A stretch of 64,000 nt of DNA from Marinomonas ostreistagni. GTDB taxonomy: Bacteria; Pseudomonadota; Gammaproteobacteria; Pseudomonadales; Marinomonadaceae. The DNA lies in assembly GCF_016461785.1 (NCBI RefSeq), contig NZ_JAEMUH010000005.1, positions 124,001-188,000 of the forward strand, read 5' to 3'. Shown in pieces: positions 18,552 through 27,849 of this stretch. The notes under the pieces are model-generated. The model was given only the letters and a program-made list of their open reading frames with translations, had not been told where the DNA came from and did no database searches. Positions within the stretch are counted from its first letter, which is position 1. Every line of letters starts with the position of its first letter. Made by a program: the position numbers and the translations under genes.

Positions 18552-19411
18552 GCTTTTTAAGGGTAGGCAAGTATGCGTTCCTGATGGCCAGTGTATTATG
18601 GCTCAGTTGCCTCTCCTTTGCTCAAAGTGAGCAACTGTCTATACGTCAGCCTTTACAAGGGCTGTCTATACGTCAGCCTTTACAAGGGCTGTCTGTGCGC
18701 ATCTGTGGAACACCAGCTTATCCTCCAGTTTCATGGGTATCTCCTAATGGTCAAGTACAAGGCGTGAATGCTGCCGTCATTAGAGCGCTGCTTCAACCAT
18801 TAGGAGTGCAAGTAGACGATCAACAAAACAGTAATTGGCGCCGCTGTCTTAAAGAAGTGGAACTAGGCAATGTCGATATTATTTCTGGCTTTAGGACTGA
18901 AGCTAGGCAAAATTTCATGACTTTCCTTGATACGCCAGTTATCAATGAGTCGATTTACTTGTATTACCCAGTTGACGCACCAGTGTCGTTTTCTTCATGG
19001 GAAGATTTAGCGGGCTTAAGGGTTGGTGTGCTGATGGGCGATAGTTTTGGGGATGGCCCTGATGAAGCGTTACGTCGATATCCTGTCTTGGAACAAGTTT
19101 CGACTCAAAACCAGAATTTATTGAAACTGGCCGATAAGCGCTTGGACGCAGTGCCAATGGGGAAACTTTCAGGTCAATTACAAATTGCTTCCCTAGGTTT
19201 ACAAGGCAGGATTGGCTATACCGCTACCGATGTCAGTGATTATTGGTATGTGGGTGTCTCAAACCGCTCTCCGTTACATGCTTGGCTTCCAGAGTTAAAT
19301 GAACGCTTAAGACAAATCCTGAAGTCTCCAGCACTCATTCGCAGTTTACTGCAAAGGCAGCAAGCGTTGTATCTAGACTCAGAGCAATCTCAATCAAAGG
19401 AAGCGCCATAA
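18548..19411 (+). CDS. Periplasmic solute-binding protein, family 3 (sensor partner)
   Basis: Secreted binding protein of 287 aa with an SBP_bac_3 fold, as in amino-acid ABC transporters, but no permease or ATPase is nearby. The GTG at 18548 overlaps the regulator stop (GTGA), giving translational coupling and a signal peptide with basic n-region RVGK and cleavage near SFAQS. The mature protein has the family pattern ([39 protein letters not shown]). Its place between a regulator and a hybrid kinase suggests it presents ligand to the kinase, as TorT does for TorS. A 9-residue tandem duplication follows the signal peptide. Ligand unknown. Confidence 0.85.
   Translation: MSFLRVGKYAFLMASVLWLSCLSFAQSEQLSIRQPLQGLSIRQPLQGLSVRICGTPAYPPVSWVSPNGQVQGVNAAVIRALLQPLGVQVDDQQNSNWRRCLKEVELGNVDIISGFRTEARQNFMTFLDTPVINESIYLYYPVDAPVSFSSWEDLAGLRVGVLMGDSFGDGPDEALRRYPVLEQVSTQNQNLLKLADKRLDAVPMGKLSGQLQIASLGLQGRIGYTATDVSDYWYVGVSNRSPLHAWLPELNERLRQILKSPALIRSLLQRQQALYLDSEQSQSKEAP
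18635..18688 (+). repeat. Perfect 27-bp tandem duplication inside the binding-protein gene
   Basis: The 27-nt unit at 18635-18661 is repeated exactly at 18662-18688, and a third partial copy follows. It duplicates LSIRQPLQG in frame just after the predicted signal-peptide cleavage site, which suggests recent slippage. Confidence 0.97.
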
Positions 19412-19412
19412 T

Positions 19413-21767
19413 ATGCTGCACACAGCGCCTCGCTTGTCCTTGTTTTCTCGCTTGGTTCGATATAAACAGAATCGACCACTTGCGTATCGTATTTTTATTA
19501 AACTGTTGTCTCTTAGCCTGTTACTGGCCCTGATTTCTACCAGTATTCAGGTATACAATGAATATCGCCGTGAACGTGCGGCCATGCAGCAGCAAACAGA
19601 CTACATCACATCTTCCCATATTGAAGGGATTCGCAAAGGATTATGGGACTTAGACAGCGAACAATTGTTGTTGCAATTAAAAGGCATTATGAACTTTTCG
19701 AATGTCAGTGCGGTGACATTACATTCTGAAGATTGGCAGGATGACATTGTTGTCGGACATCCTCCTAAGCAAGTTTCATCAGATTATGGTACAACATTTG
19801 CGATTTACTATATCGATCGTCAAGGGCTGCAAACCGACCGCCTGTTAGGTGAATTGACTGTTTATCATGATATGGCGGCTATACAGTCTCGCCTGTTACG
19901 TTCAGCCATTGAAATTGCCTTATTTCAAAGCGTGTTAGTTCTGATAAATGGGTTAGTGCTTTTGCTTATAGTGCACTTCATGGTGACACGCCATTTGGAG
20001 TATATGTCGAGCTATACTCGATCTATCGGTGCAGGGAACTTAAAGCTAAAACTGGTCTTACCTCACAAAACAAAGCTTGAGCAAGAGGATGAAATTGACG
20101 CTGTTGTAAACGCGATGAACGATATGCGCGAAGCCATTTTAGCGGATATCAAGCAGAAAGACCGAATCGAAGCAGAACTACGTTTCCACCGAGATCAGCT
20201 ACAAGAGCAAGTGCAGCGAAGAACACAGCGTCTACAACATGCAAAAGAAGCCGCAGAAGAAGCCAATGTTGCCAAAAGTCAGTTTTTGGCAACGATGAGT
20301 CATGAGATTAAAACGCCTCTTAACGGTATTTTAGGTATGGTTGAGCTCTTGCAACGTGCTCCACAACCGCAAGATAGCCAAGAAAAGCTAGCCGCTATTT
20401 ATCAATCAGGTGAAGCGCTGCTGGAAATACTAAATGGTTTATTAGACTACGCACGCTTAGAGGAGGGGATGTATAGCCCCGAAATTTTACCATTCTCGAT
20501 ACAAGAGTTAGTGAACTCGACGTGTTTGCTATTCTCAGCTCAAGCAGAGGGTCAAGGTACTCAAATAGAAGTTCATATTAGCGATGAATTAGATGAGTTT
20601 TATCAAGGTGGAGCTGGTGCGGTACGCCAAATTTTATCGAATTTGGTGTCTAATGCGATTAAGTTTACCGAGCGAGGAAGAGTTGTCATCAACGTGCTTC
20701 CTAGTAATGAAGATCCCGATCATTCCTCTGGGGTTCTATTTGAAATAGAGGATACCGGTATTGGTATTCCTGAGACCTATCTCGCTCATATCTTTGAGCG
20801 CTTTAGTCAAGCGGATGACAGCATTACAAGGCGCTTTGGTGGAACGGGGCTAGGTCTTGCGATCACCGCTCAATTAGTTCGACTATTGGATGGTGAAATT
20901 GGTGTTGAAAGCACCGTAGGGCAAGGCAGTGTTTTCTGGTTCTACGTTCCGCTTGCTGCCATTGATACGTTCCCCGTGATGTCTCATCAAGCACCTCTTG
21001 ATGAAGATGTGCCGCTGGCATCTATGAATATTCTGTTGGTTGAAGATACGCCGATTAATCAGGCTGTGACAATGGAATTGCTCCAGCAAGATGGTCATGG
21101 TGTGACGTTAGCAAAAGATGGCCCTGAGGCGTTAACATGGGCGACAAAGGAAACATTCGACCTAATACTTTTGGACATTCATCTACCTGGCATGAGTGGT
21201 TTAGAGGTTGCCGCGCGGATTCGGGCGGATGCGGGTTTAAATGTTCTTACACCGATGGTCGCTCTGACTGCTAATGTTCAACCGAGTAATGTGAAAAAGT
21301 GCCACGATGCTGGCATTTGGGCGGTGATTCCTAAGCCTTTTAGTCGCGATGTGTTGCATCAAGTAATGCGTGCTCAAACAACAGATGATACGACCCTGAG
21401 CACTTCGAATGCTACGGATGACATCTTGGATATGGCGCTGATTCGCTCTCATTTTACTGCTCTAGGTAAGCAGCGTTTAAGTCATCTCGTGCAGTCTTTT
21501 GAACGTGCTCTTGACCAAGGGATCGAAGAACTTAAGCAAATGAACATTGAGAAAGACCATTACGAATTAGCGGAAATTGCTCACCGTTTGGCGGGTGATG
21601 CCGATGCAGTTGGCGCGCAAGCGGTAGCTCAGACATTGCGAACCATCGAGGTACTGTCTAGTGAAGGGGCAAATCGTGACTATGAGCAAGATATCGTATC
21701 GCTCTTGCAGGTTTATCAAGCCACGTCTGATGCCTATCGTCAGGTTTTTGATTCCCACTCAAGTTGA
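19413..21767 (+). CDS. Hybrid sensor histidine kinase, TorS-like
   Basis: Inner-membrane hybrid kinase of 784 aa. TM1 is about residues 26-46, a periplasmic sensor domain about 47-165, TM2 about 166-190, HAMP and coiled coil 190-290. HisKA has H297 in [13 protein letters not shown]; the ATPase domain has [16 protein letters not shown] and FGGTGLGL. A receiver domain has D588 in [10 protein letters not shown], and a C-terminal Hpt domain has H724 in [14 protein letters not shown]. The expected relay is H297-D588-H724 to D56 of the TorR-like regulator. It starts 2 nt after the binding-protein stop. TorS-type architecture is seen directly; the ligand is unknown. Confidence 0.93.
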   Translation: MLHTAPRLSLFSRLVRYKQNRPLAYRIFIKLLSLSLLLALISTSIQVYNEYRRERAAMQQQTDYITSSHIEGIRKGLWDLDSEQLLLQLKGIMNFSNVSAVTLHSEDWQDDIVVGHPPKQVSSDYGTTFAIYYIDRQGLQTDRLLGELTVYHDMAAIQSRLLRSAIEIALFQSVLVLINGLVLLLIVHFMVTRHLEYMSSYTRSIGAGNLKLKLVLPHKTKLEQEDEIDAVVNAMNDMREAILADIKQKDRIEAELRFHRDQLQEQVQRRTQRLQHAKEAAEEANVAKSQFLATMSHEIKTPLNGILGMVELLQRAPQPQDSQEKLAAIYQSGEALLEILNGLLDYARLEEGMYSPEILPFSIQELVNSTCLLFSAQAEGQGTQIEVHISDELDEFYQGGAGAVRQILSNLVSNAIKFTERGRVVINVLPSNEDPDHSSGVLFEIEDTGIGIPETYLAHIFERFSQADDSITRRFGGTGLGLAITAQLVRLLDGEIGVESTVGQGSVFWFYVPLAAIDTFPVMSHQAPLDEDVPLASMNILLVEDTPINQAVTMELLQQDGHGVTLAKDGPEALTWATKETFDLILLDIHLPGMSGLEVAARIRADAGLNVLTPMVALTANVQPSNVKKCHDAGIWAVIPKPFSRDVLHQVMRAQTTDDTTLSTSNATDDILDMALIRSHFTALGKQRLSHLVQSFERALDQGIEELKQMNIEKDHYELAEIAHRLAGDADAVGAQAVAQTLRTIEVLSSEGANRDYEQDIVSLLQVYQATSDAYRQVFDSHSS

Positions 21768-21770
21768 CCG

Positions 21771-21791
21771 TTTGTGCAAACTTCGTGCAAA
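21771..21791 (+). promoter_or_regulatory. Direct-repeat motif (GTGCAAA x2, 11-nt period) upstream of rarD
   Basis: TTTGTGCAAACTTCGTGCAA begins 3 nt after the kinase stop and about 93 nt before rarD. GTGCAAA occurs twice, 11 nt apart. A nearly identical 17-nt copy lies upstream of the chemoreceptor gene (55662-55678). Binding-site role inferred. Confidence 0.4.
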
Positions 21792-21884
21792 GTGGTTTAA
21801 GTAACGTTTTTGTCGACAAGAAGCGATTATAGTCATGGGTCCTCTGGGTAGTGGAACCCAGATGTACTATAAGAAGAATGCATC

Positions 21885-22787
21885 ATGGATCAGTCAACAA
21901 AAACGGGTATTTTTTACGGACTCACTGCTTACGTATGGTGGGCCATTGCGCCGATCTATTTCAAAGCCGTATCTGGAATTGGGGCACTAGACATACTGGC
22001 GCATCGCGTTATTTGGTCATGTGTGATCGTGGTATTGCTGATTGCGGCGATGGGCAAATTGAGTGTGCTATTCAATGTTATAAAGTCCCCTAAAAAACTA
22101 TTGGCTTTATGTGCCTCTACCGCATTAATCGCTGCTAACTGGGGCACGTTCATTTATGCCGTTAACAGCGATCAAATGCTCAGCGCAAGCCTTGGTTATT
22201 ACATTAACCCTTTGGTGAGTATCATCATTGGTATGGTCTTTTTTCAGGATAAGTTAGACCGTCTGCGCAAATTGGCCGCTGCATTATGTGTGATGGCGGT
22301 TGTCTTTGAAATCATTCAATTTGGCCGCCTGCCTTGGATTACCTTGGTACTTGCTTTTAGCTTTGGTTTTTATGGCTTGGTGCGCAAGAAATTAGCGGTA
22401 GACAGTTTCACGGGCATGGCGCTGGAAACCGGGCTCATGCTGCCGTTTGCGGCGCTACAGCTGCTTTGGTCGAGTGACCCCCAGAGCAACATGTTTAATA
22501 ACGATATGGGCTTAAATATCCTCTTATTTGCAGCGGGTCCGATCACGATGGTGCCACTTATGTTGTTTGCTGCAGCGGCCAATCGCGTTAGTCTGGTCAC
22601 ACTTGGTTTCTTCCAATATATCGCCCCAAGTGGCATTTTTCTCTTGGCGGTTTTCGTGTACGGAGAAACCTTTGGTAGCGAGAAACTGATTACCTTCGGT
22701 TTAATTTGGAGCGCTTTACTGATTCTTATGTTGGACTCGTTACGAAAGCTCCGCAAGCGTCCAGACGCGATTGCGCCCGCTGCATAA
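21885..22787 (+). CDS. rarD: EamA-family transporter RarD
   Basis: Inner-membrane protein of 300 aa with 10 helices from two EamA halves. The N-terminus (YGLTAYVWWAIAPIYFKAV) and NWGTFIYAVNSDQMLSASLG are characteristic of RarD. RarD-like proteins are drug/metabolite-superfamily exporters; the E. coli one is linked to chloramphenicol sensitivity but its substrate is unsettled. Ribosome site weak (AAGAA). A TCTGGGT/ACCCAGA hairpin lies in the leader at 21843-21862. Monocistronic and convergent with the PPC-protein gene. Confidence 0.9.
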   Translation: MDQSTKTGIFYGLTAYVWWAIAPIYFKAVSGIGALDILAHRVIWSCVIVVLLIAAMGKLSVLFNVIKSPKKLLALCASTALIAANWGTFIYAVNSDQMLSASLGYYINPLVSIIIGMVFFQDKLDRLRKLAAALCVMAVVFEIIQFGRLPWITLVLAFSFGFYGLVRKKLAVDSFTGMALETGLMLPFAALQLLWSSDPQSNMFNNDMGLNILLFAAGPITMVPLMLFAAAANRVSLVTLGFFQYIAPSGIFLLAVFVYGETFGSEKLITFGLIWSALLILMLDSLRKLRKRPDAIAPAA

Positions 22788-22810
22788 AAAAGGCCAGCTT
22801 GCGCTGGCCA
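22786..22810 (-). terminator. Terminator between rarD and the PPC-protein gene
   Basis: A 7-bp stem GGCCAGC/GCTGGCC (22792-22798, 22803-22809) with a TTGC loop is preceded by an A tract, so it reads as a terminator with a U tract on the minus strand. It may also stop rarD transcripts weakly. Confidence 0.8.
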
Positions 22811-22849
22811 ATGTATGGACAAGTTTGGTAACAAGAAGAGCCTTAGGTT

Positions 22850-24193
22850 TTAGCTAAGGACTTCTTGTACACCGATTAGGTAAGCACCTGTTTCGCTATC
22901 AAGGTCTTGAGAAGCCTCAATGTAGTACGTACCGGTTTCTGAAGCAGTAAACGTCAACGACGCACCAGATTCAGTCAAAGTGCGGGTTGCACTTGCTTCT
23001 TCTAGGCCTTCAGAATCAAATACAGTAACCGTTTCAAGTGATAGTTCATCACTGGTCATAGTAATTTCATATGTTGTGTCAGCAACTAGGCTAATCGCAA
23101 ACCAATCAGCGTCGCCTTCGGTTTCGATGTTACCGGTCGCGGTGCTGTCAACATCGATTAGACCTGTTGTGAGAATGTCAGCACTGTAATCATCCTCAGT
23201 GCTGTCTTCTGTCGTTACTTCCTCGGTCTCTTCAGTCGTTTCTTCATCAACAACTGGCTCAGCATCACTTTCAAGTGAAATAAGGTAACTACCAGTAGAG
23301 TCGCTTGCTAGATCCGACGCATCGATGTAAAAAGTCTCATCTTCTGTTGCGGTGTAGGTGATAACAATGTCTTCACCAGTGATGTTGAAAGCTTCGTCAA
23401 TGGCTTCACCATCGGCGTCACGCAATACTAAGTAAGGCGTTTCAAGGTCATCGGTGCTTAATGTGAAGGTGTAAGTATCACCTGCAGTAACTTCAACAGC
23501 AAACCAGTCAGTGTCACCATACTCTTCTATTTCAGCAATGATTGTATCACCAGCGTCAAGACTACCTTCAGTTGCAGTGCTACCTGCATAATCGTCATCA
23601 TAGCTACTTTCTTCGCCTTCAACGATTAAGGTGAACTCACCTGTAGATATGTCGCGTAAATCTGATACATCAATAAAGTATGTGCCAGACTCATCAGCAG
23701 TGAACGTCAGCGTTGCCTCGTCTTCACCACTACTTTGAACATCACTTTCTAGCTTATCTCCGTTTGCGTCACGAAGAACAAGATAAGCTGTTGAAAGCTC
23801 ATCGCTTGCTAGGGTAATGGTATAAGTAACACCCGCTTCCAGTTCAATAGAGTAAAGGTTGCTGTCTGAACGTTCTTCGATGTCATCAGCTGTTTCAACA
23901 TTCAATGTCAGTGCTTCAGCATCAAGACCGTAATCACTTTCATCGCTATCTTCATCTTCCGTATCGTAATCAGCATCATCAAGGTAAAGACTGTTGATAC
24001 CGTATTTTGCGAAATAGCGAACAACTAATCCGCGTGGGATATCGCCATAGATTTCCGCGAGCATCTCATTTGTGACGCCAAACTGAGAACAAACGCTGAT
24101 AAGATAACTTAAGTTATTCACATTACTTGTTACGAATGAACGAGCATCGTTCATGCTTATGTTGTATGAGGATAAATGTTGAGATGCTTTCAC
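22850..24193 (-). CDS. Highly acidic protein with three PPC-like beta domains
   Basis: Protein of 447 aa, strikingly rich in Asp, Glu, Ser and Thr. The N-terminal ~75 residues are helical, without a signal peptide, and contain IPRGLVVRYFAKYGINSLY. Three repeats resembling bacterial pre-peptidase C-terminal (PPC) domains follow, at about residues 95-190, 200-305 and 340-440, each with the pattern YLVLRDANG, then TFTADESGTYFIDVS. The start is GTG 24193, with AAGGAG 6 nt upstream. It is a paralogue of the next gene, each with its own terminator. PPC domains usually sit on secreted enzymes, but no catalytic domain is present. Function unknown. Confidence 0.75.
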   Translation of the reverse strand: MKASQHLSSYNISMNDARSFVTSNVNNLSYLISVCSQFGVTNEMLAEIYGDIPRGLVVRYFAKYGINSLYLDDADYDTEDEDSDESDYGLDAEALTLNVETADDIEERSDSNLYSIELEAGVTYTITLASDELSTAYLVLRDANGDKLESDVQSSGEDEATLTFTADESGTYFIDVSDLRDISTGEFTLIVEGEESSYDDDYAGSTATEGSLDAGDTIIAEIEEYGDTDWFAVEVTAGDTYTFTLSTDDLETPYLVLRDADGEAIDEAFNITGEDIVITYTATEDETFYIDASDLASDSTGSYLISLESDAEPVVDEETTEETEEVTTEDSTEDDYSADILTTGLIDVDSTATGNIETEGDADWFAISLVADTTYEITMTSDELSLETVTVFDSEGLEEASATRTLTESGASLTFTASETGTYYIEASQDLDSETGAYLIGVQEVLS

Positions 24194-24351
24194 GGGAATC
24201 TCCTTGTAACTAGGTAAAAAAGCTCGTCTACAAACCAAACATAGCACAACAATTTATTAAAGTGGGAAAAATTTACACAAAAAATGTGTTTTACGTCATG
24301 CTACAGTATTAAGCAATAATTGTGCACATGGATGTTAAGCGCTAATGACAA

Positions 24352-24381
24352 AAAAAAGCCAGCAAAGAGCGCTGGCTTTTT
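24352..24381 (-). terminator. Terminator of the second PPC-protein gene
   Basis: Stem GCCAGC/GCTGGC (24358-24363, 24371-24376) flanked by long A and T runs, so it is active on the minus strand, 24 nt after the stop of the gene at 24405. Confidence 0.85.
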
Positions 24382-24404
24382 AATTTACTATTACCCTTTA
24401 ATTA

Positions 24405-25772
24405 TCAAGCAATTATATCGCTTTCACTCTGTTGCTGGACACCAATCAAATAGTCTTCAGTGGCCCCTGAATCGGCATCTGATGCACTGATAAAGTACGT
24501 AGCTGATTCTTCGGCGGTAAATGATAAACCTTCGTCTTCACTTGTATTTTCAAATGAAGATACTAGTGTTCCTTCGCTATCCATGATCGTAAGTTGAGCT
24601 GTGTCGGATTCACTTTCTAATGTGAAATCGTACGTTACCCCAGCTTCGAAAGAGGCGGCGAACCAGTCATCATCCCCTGCAAAGTCGATTGAGCTTTCAA
24701 CCGTGCTACCGACATCTAATAAACTTGTTGTGAAGATGTCTGCGGAAATGTCGTCATCGTTCAGTTCGGGGAGCGACACGGTGTCTTCTGTATTGAGGCC
24801 ATCTTCTGAGGTTTCAGTGTTCTCAGTCGTTGTTTCAGAGCTATCTTCCTCTACCGCTATTGAATCATCAGCTGTTTCAGATTCTGAGCTGTCATCTGTT
24901 GTTTCCTCTGTTGTAGTCTCAGAATCGTCTTGATTGGTGCTGTTGTCTTCAGAAGAACCTTCTTCTGTGACTTCCGTTTCCTCATCGTTTTCTGTCACTG
25001 AAGCATCTTCTTCATCAGTGGTCTCCGAGACATCTTGGTTTGAGGTATTGTCTTCTTCCATGTCAGACTCTTCTCCCTCACTGTCGGAGCTAGGTTCACT
25101 TTCATCATTGTCAGCTGATGACTCTTCTCCGTCAGCAACAGAGTCTGATACCGATTCGTCTGAATTGGCCTCTTCTTCAGAAGAGTTATCGCCTGTTTCT
25201 ACTTCAGTCTCCTCGTCCTCCTGGGTAGATACACTGATGTTATAAGTGCCTGAAGCATCGTCTTCAAGGTCGGAGAGATCTAGATAGTAAGTAGCTGATA
25301 TGGGGGCGGTAAAGCTGATGGTAGTGCTGTCTTCCCCATCTTCTTGGAAGTCACTTGCAATGCGTGCACCAGTCTCATCACGTAATACAAGGTGAGTTGA
25401 AGAAAGCTCATCGCTGCTGACGTTAAGGGTATAAGTAACACCTTCTTCTAGTTCGATAGAGTAAAGGTCATTCTCCATTTCGGTACCAATACTCGCTTCG
25501 AGAGCTGTATCGAGATCTAGTGTTGTCGCGTTGCTACCATAATTGTCTTCGGTCGTTTCTTCCTGTTGCTCGAATAATGCCTCCAGTCCATTTTGTGCAA
25601 AGTAACGCACAATTTGACCAGGCGGTAAGCTATCAAGAATCTGGGCAACACCATCTGAAGTAAGATTTTGTTGATATAGGTTAGTGAGTATAGATTCCGG
25701 TGTACTCAAATTACCTTGTGTAATAGTGCCAAAAGCATTGCCCTGATTCGAAAATTGCTTTTCAGATTTCAT
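24405..25772 (-). CDS. Highly acidic protein with two PPC-like domains and a Ser/Glu/Asp linker
   Basis: Paralogue of the protein at 22850-24193, 455 aa. The N-terminal ~70 residues share the motif LPPGQIVRYFAQNGLEALF with its neighbour. A PPC-like domain (about 80-185) is followed by about 150 residues of almost pure Ser, Glu, Asp and Thr, then a second PPC-like domain (about 345-445) ending YLIGVQQQ. There is no signal peptide. GGAGGT lies 4 nt before the ATG. The linker gives an extreme negative charge, which could bind calcium or act as an extended spacer. Surface or extracellular localisation is inferred, and no type I secretion genes are nearby. Confidence 0.75.
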   Translation of the reverse strand: MKSEKQFSNQGNAFGTITQGNLSTPESILTNLYQQNLTSDGVAQILDSLPPGQIVRYFAQNGLEALFEQQEETTEDNYGSNATTLDLDTALEASIGTEMENDLYSIELEEGVTYTLNVSSDELSSTHLVLRDETGARIASDFQEDGEDSTTISFTAPISATYYLDLSDLEDDASGTYNISVSTQEDEETEVETGDNSSEEEANSDESVSDSVADGEESSADNDESEPSSDSEGEESDMEEDNTSNQDVSETTDEEDASVTENDEETEVTEEGSSEDNSTNQDDSETTTEETTDDSSESETADDSIAVEEDSSETTTENTETSEDGLNTEDTVSLPELNDDDISADIFTTSLLDVGSTVESSIDFAGDDDWFAASFEAGVTYDFTLESESDTAQLTIMDSEGTLVSSFENTSEDEGLSFTAEESATYFISASDADSGATEDYLIGVQQQSESDIIA

Positions 25773-26118
25773 GAAGACCTCCGTCCTAAGTTTGGTTTCA
25801 GAGTGCTAAGCGTTAAGTTATTTGCTTGCACGCCATCCAAGGTAGAGGATTCTTTTTCAAGTGGGTGTCAGGTGATTGTTAAGGTTCGGAAAAGCTAGAA
25901 TATAAAAATTTACGTATGAAAAGAGTCAATGTAAATCCACTGTTATTAAATTTATGTTATTTAAGTTTATGATTTATATATTTATTTAGGATTCTAGATC
26001 TGCCTCATTTCTCTTTCATGCTGAATAATTATACTTGAGAGTGATTCTTAAATAGGTTTGAGTTGGATAGATATTGCAAGCACTACGACTTTACTCATCG
26101 CAATGCTTGATACAATCT
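25773..26118. other. AT-rich intergenic region
   Basis: These 346 nt separate the acidic PPC-protein gene from the TauE-type gene and should hold the former's promoter. No convincing ORF, terminator or RNA was seen; only short AT-rich frames occur. Confidence 0.5.
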
Positions 26119-26844
26119 TTAAGAAAACAACATCAGCTTCATTGCTGCGAGGGTCGACATAATTCGAATCAACCATTTAAAGTGAACGGGTTTAACGTGC
26201 TTCAAAAAGTGATAGCCGATAAAAGCGCCAACGAGTAGTCCTGGTATGGCGTAGGTACTGATAGTAAGGCTTTCTTGTGTCAGCAAACCAAGGCTCAGAT
26301 ACATAGGCAATTTCACAAGGTTGATGATAAAGAAGCCCCAGGCTCTGGTGCTGACATAGCTATCTTTACTGAGCTTTTGTTCGAGCAAGAATAAGCTGAA
26401 CAATGGTCCAGCAGCGTTGGCGATCATACTGACTAAACCACCAGCAAACCCCATAGAGTAGGCGGTAATCGGCTTTTGCATAAAGGTCGCTGGACGTGCA
26501 TCCAAATAGAAGCCCAGTGCAATCATGGCAATGATGATGCCACCCAACAAAGCGACGAATTGATCGGCATTAATGCCTGATAGCAACTGAGCTCCGACAA
26601 ACACCCCCAAGAAACCTAAAGGTAAGAAGCGCGCCAGAACAGGCCAAGAAATATGTTTTCGGTAACTGTAAACGGCCATGATGTCGGTAATGATATAAAG
26701 CGGTAACAGCACCCCAAGTGACTCGGGGCCTGGAAAGGCAATCATGACGATTGGTAATACCAGCAGCCCCATGCCGCCGACTGAGAATTTAGAGAAGCCG
26801 GTGATTAAACCAGCGATAAACATCACCACTAATGCGGTTGTCAC
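26119..26844 (-). CDS. TauE/SafE-family sulfite/organic-anion exporter
   Basis: Membrane protein of 241 aa with about 7-8 helices, typical of the TauE/SafE family that exports sulfite, sulfoacetate or other anions. Family features include the N-terminal GLITGFSKFSVGGMGLLVLP and the second-half repeat MGFAGGLVSMIANAAGPLFS. The start is GTG 26844, with AAGGGGG upstream; a longer frame to 26901 would run into the LysR promoter. It is divergent from a LysR gene with an operator-like palindrome between, so that regulator probably controls it. Confidence 0.85.
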   Translation of the reverse strand: MTTALVVMFIAGLITGFSKFSVGGMGLLVLPIVMIAFPGPESLGVLLPLYIITDIMAVYSYRKHISWPVLARFLPLGFLGVFVGAQLLSGINADQFVALLGGIIIAMIALGFYLDARPATFMQKPITAYSMGFAGGLVSMIANAAGPLFSLFLLEQKLSKDSYVSTRAWGFFIINLVKLPMYLSLGLLTQESLTISTYAIPGLLVGAFIGYHFLKHVKPVHFKWLIRIMSTLAAMKLMLFS

Positions 26845-26902
26845 AATGGTCCCCCTTGTTGATTCGAAAGTGTTACTTGATTGGCCATAGAATAGCGTCA
26901 AT

Positions 26903-26925
26903 AATGAAATAAAAATAATTTCATT
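26903..26925. promoter_or_regulatory. LysR-type operator candidate between the exporter and its regulator
   Basis: Perfect 8-bp arms AATGAAAT (26903-26910) and ATTTCATT (26918-26925) flank a 7-nt spacer. This contains the T-N11-A shape of LysR boxes and lies 31 nt upstream of the LysR start. Confidence 0.5.
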
Positions 26926-26955
26926 TTTTGATTGTCATGAAAGGAAAAACAAATC

Positions 26956-27849
26956 ATGAAATTGGATCAGCTAAGAGCGTTTATCGCTGTAGTAGAAAGT
27001 GGTAGCTTTCGTGCGGCAGCGGAGGCCATTCATAAAACGCAGCCCAGCATTAGTGCCGCTGTTAAAGCGTTGGAAGAGCAGTATGGTATTGTGTTGTTGG
27101 ATCGTGATAGTTATCGCCCGACGCTGACTGCTCAGGGCAATGCATTTTTTAAACAAAGTAAGAAGCTGTTGTTGCAGGTGAATCAACTTGAGCATTTAGG
27201 ACACCACCTCGCCCAAGGAGAAGAGCAGCAGCCGCTCAGACTGTGTATCAGTCAAATGAGTTTGACTGAACCCATTGTGCAGCTATTAAAAGCCTTCGAA
27301 GAAGCGCACCCTAATATCGCCCTTGAGCTGACAACCGACCACTTAAACGGCGTGCAAGAACATCTTATTAAAGACAAGTCAGACATTGCAATCGGGCCAA
27401 GTTATGGCCTAGATGATCGCCATGTGTTCGTCGAAGTAGGAAAATTAGAAATGACCTGTGTTGTTCACCCTGAATTGCTGCCCGAGCTTCAAGCAGGAGC
27501 TCAGAAGGTGAAGCAACAAGCGCTCTACTCATTACCCCAGATTCTAGTCAGTCGAACGGCGGAAGATCAAGAGCACCGTTTTATTCTGCCAACTGGGAAG
27601 CGCTGGCATGTGAACGATTTCCAAGCGAAAAAGACCTTGGTTCAAGCGGGAATGGGCTGGGCACGTATGCCCAACTACATGATCAAAGACTCCTTAGAAG
27701 AGGGACGTCTGGTGCGTATGGATGTCGAGAACTTTAGCTCCCACAGTCAGTTCCCTCTTTTTATGATTCGTCTACGCAATCAAACACTGAGTCATGAAGC
27801 TAATGCATTTTGGCGCTTTGTTAAAGCGGCGCTAAAACCATCTCTGTAG
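26956..27849 (+). CDS. LysR-family transcriptional regulator
   Basis: Regulator of 297 aa. The N-terminal winged helix is LRAFIAVVESGSFRAAAEAI with SISAAVKALEEQYG; the C-terminal type-2 periplasmic-binding fold (about 88-290) binds the inducer. AAAGGA precedes the ATG. It is divergent from the TauE/SafE gene across a palindromic site. Its last 29 nt overlap, tail to tail, the end of the next LysR gene. Inducer unknown; sulfonates or other anions are plausible from the neighbour. Confidence 0.92.
   Translation: MKLDQLRAFIAVVESGSFRAAAEAIHKTQPSISAAVKALEEQYGIVLLDRDSYRPTLTAQGNAFFKQSKKLLLQVNQLEHLGHHLAQGEEQQPLRLCISQMSLTEPIVQLLKAFEEAHPNIALELTTDHLNGVQEHLIKDKSDIAIGPSYGLDDRHVFVEVGKLEMTCVVHPELLPELQAGAQKVKQQALYSLPQILVSRTAEDQEHRFILPTGKRWHVNDFQAKKTLVQAGMGWARMPNYMIKDSLEEGRLVRMDVENFSSHSQFPLFMIRLRNQTLSHEANAFWRFVKAALKPSL

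Noticed and set aside
24601..25245. Two adjoining plus-strand Ser-rich ORFs (110 and 103 aa)
   Set aside because: They are antisense to the acidic Ser/Glu/Asp linker; its repetitive codons keep the opposite strand open. No ribosome site.
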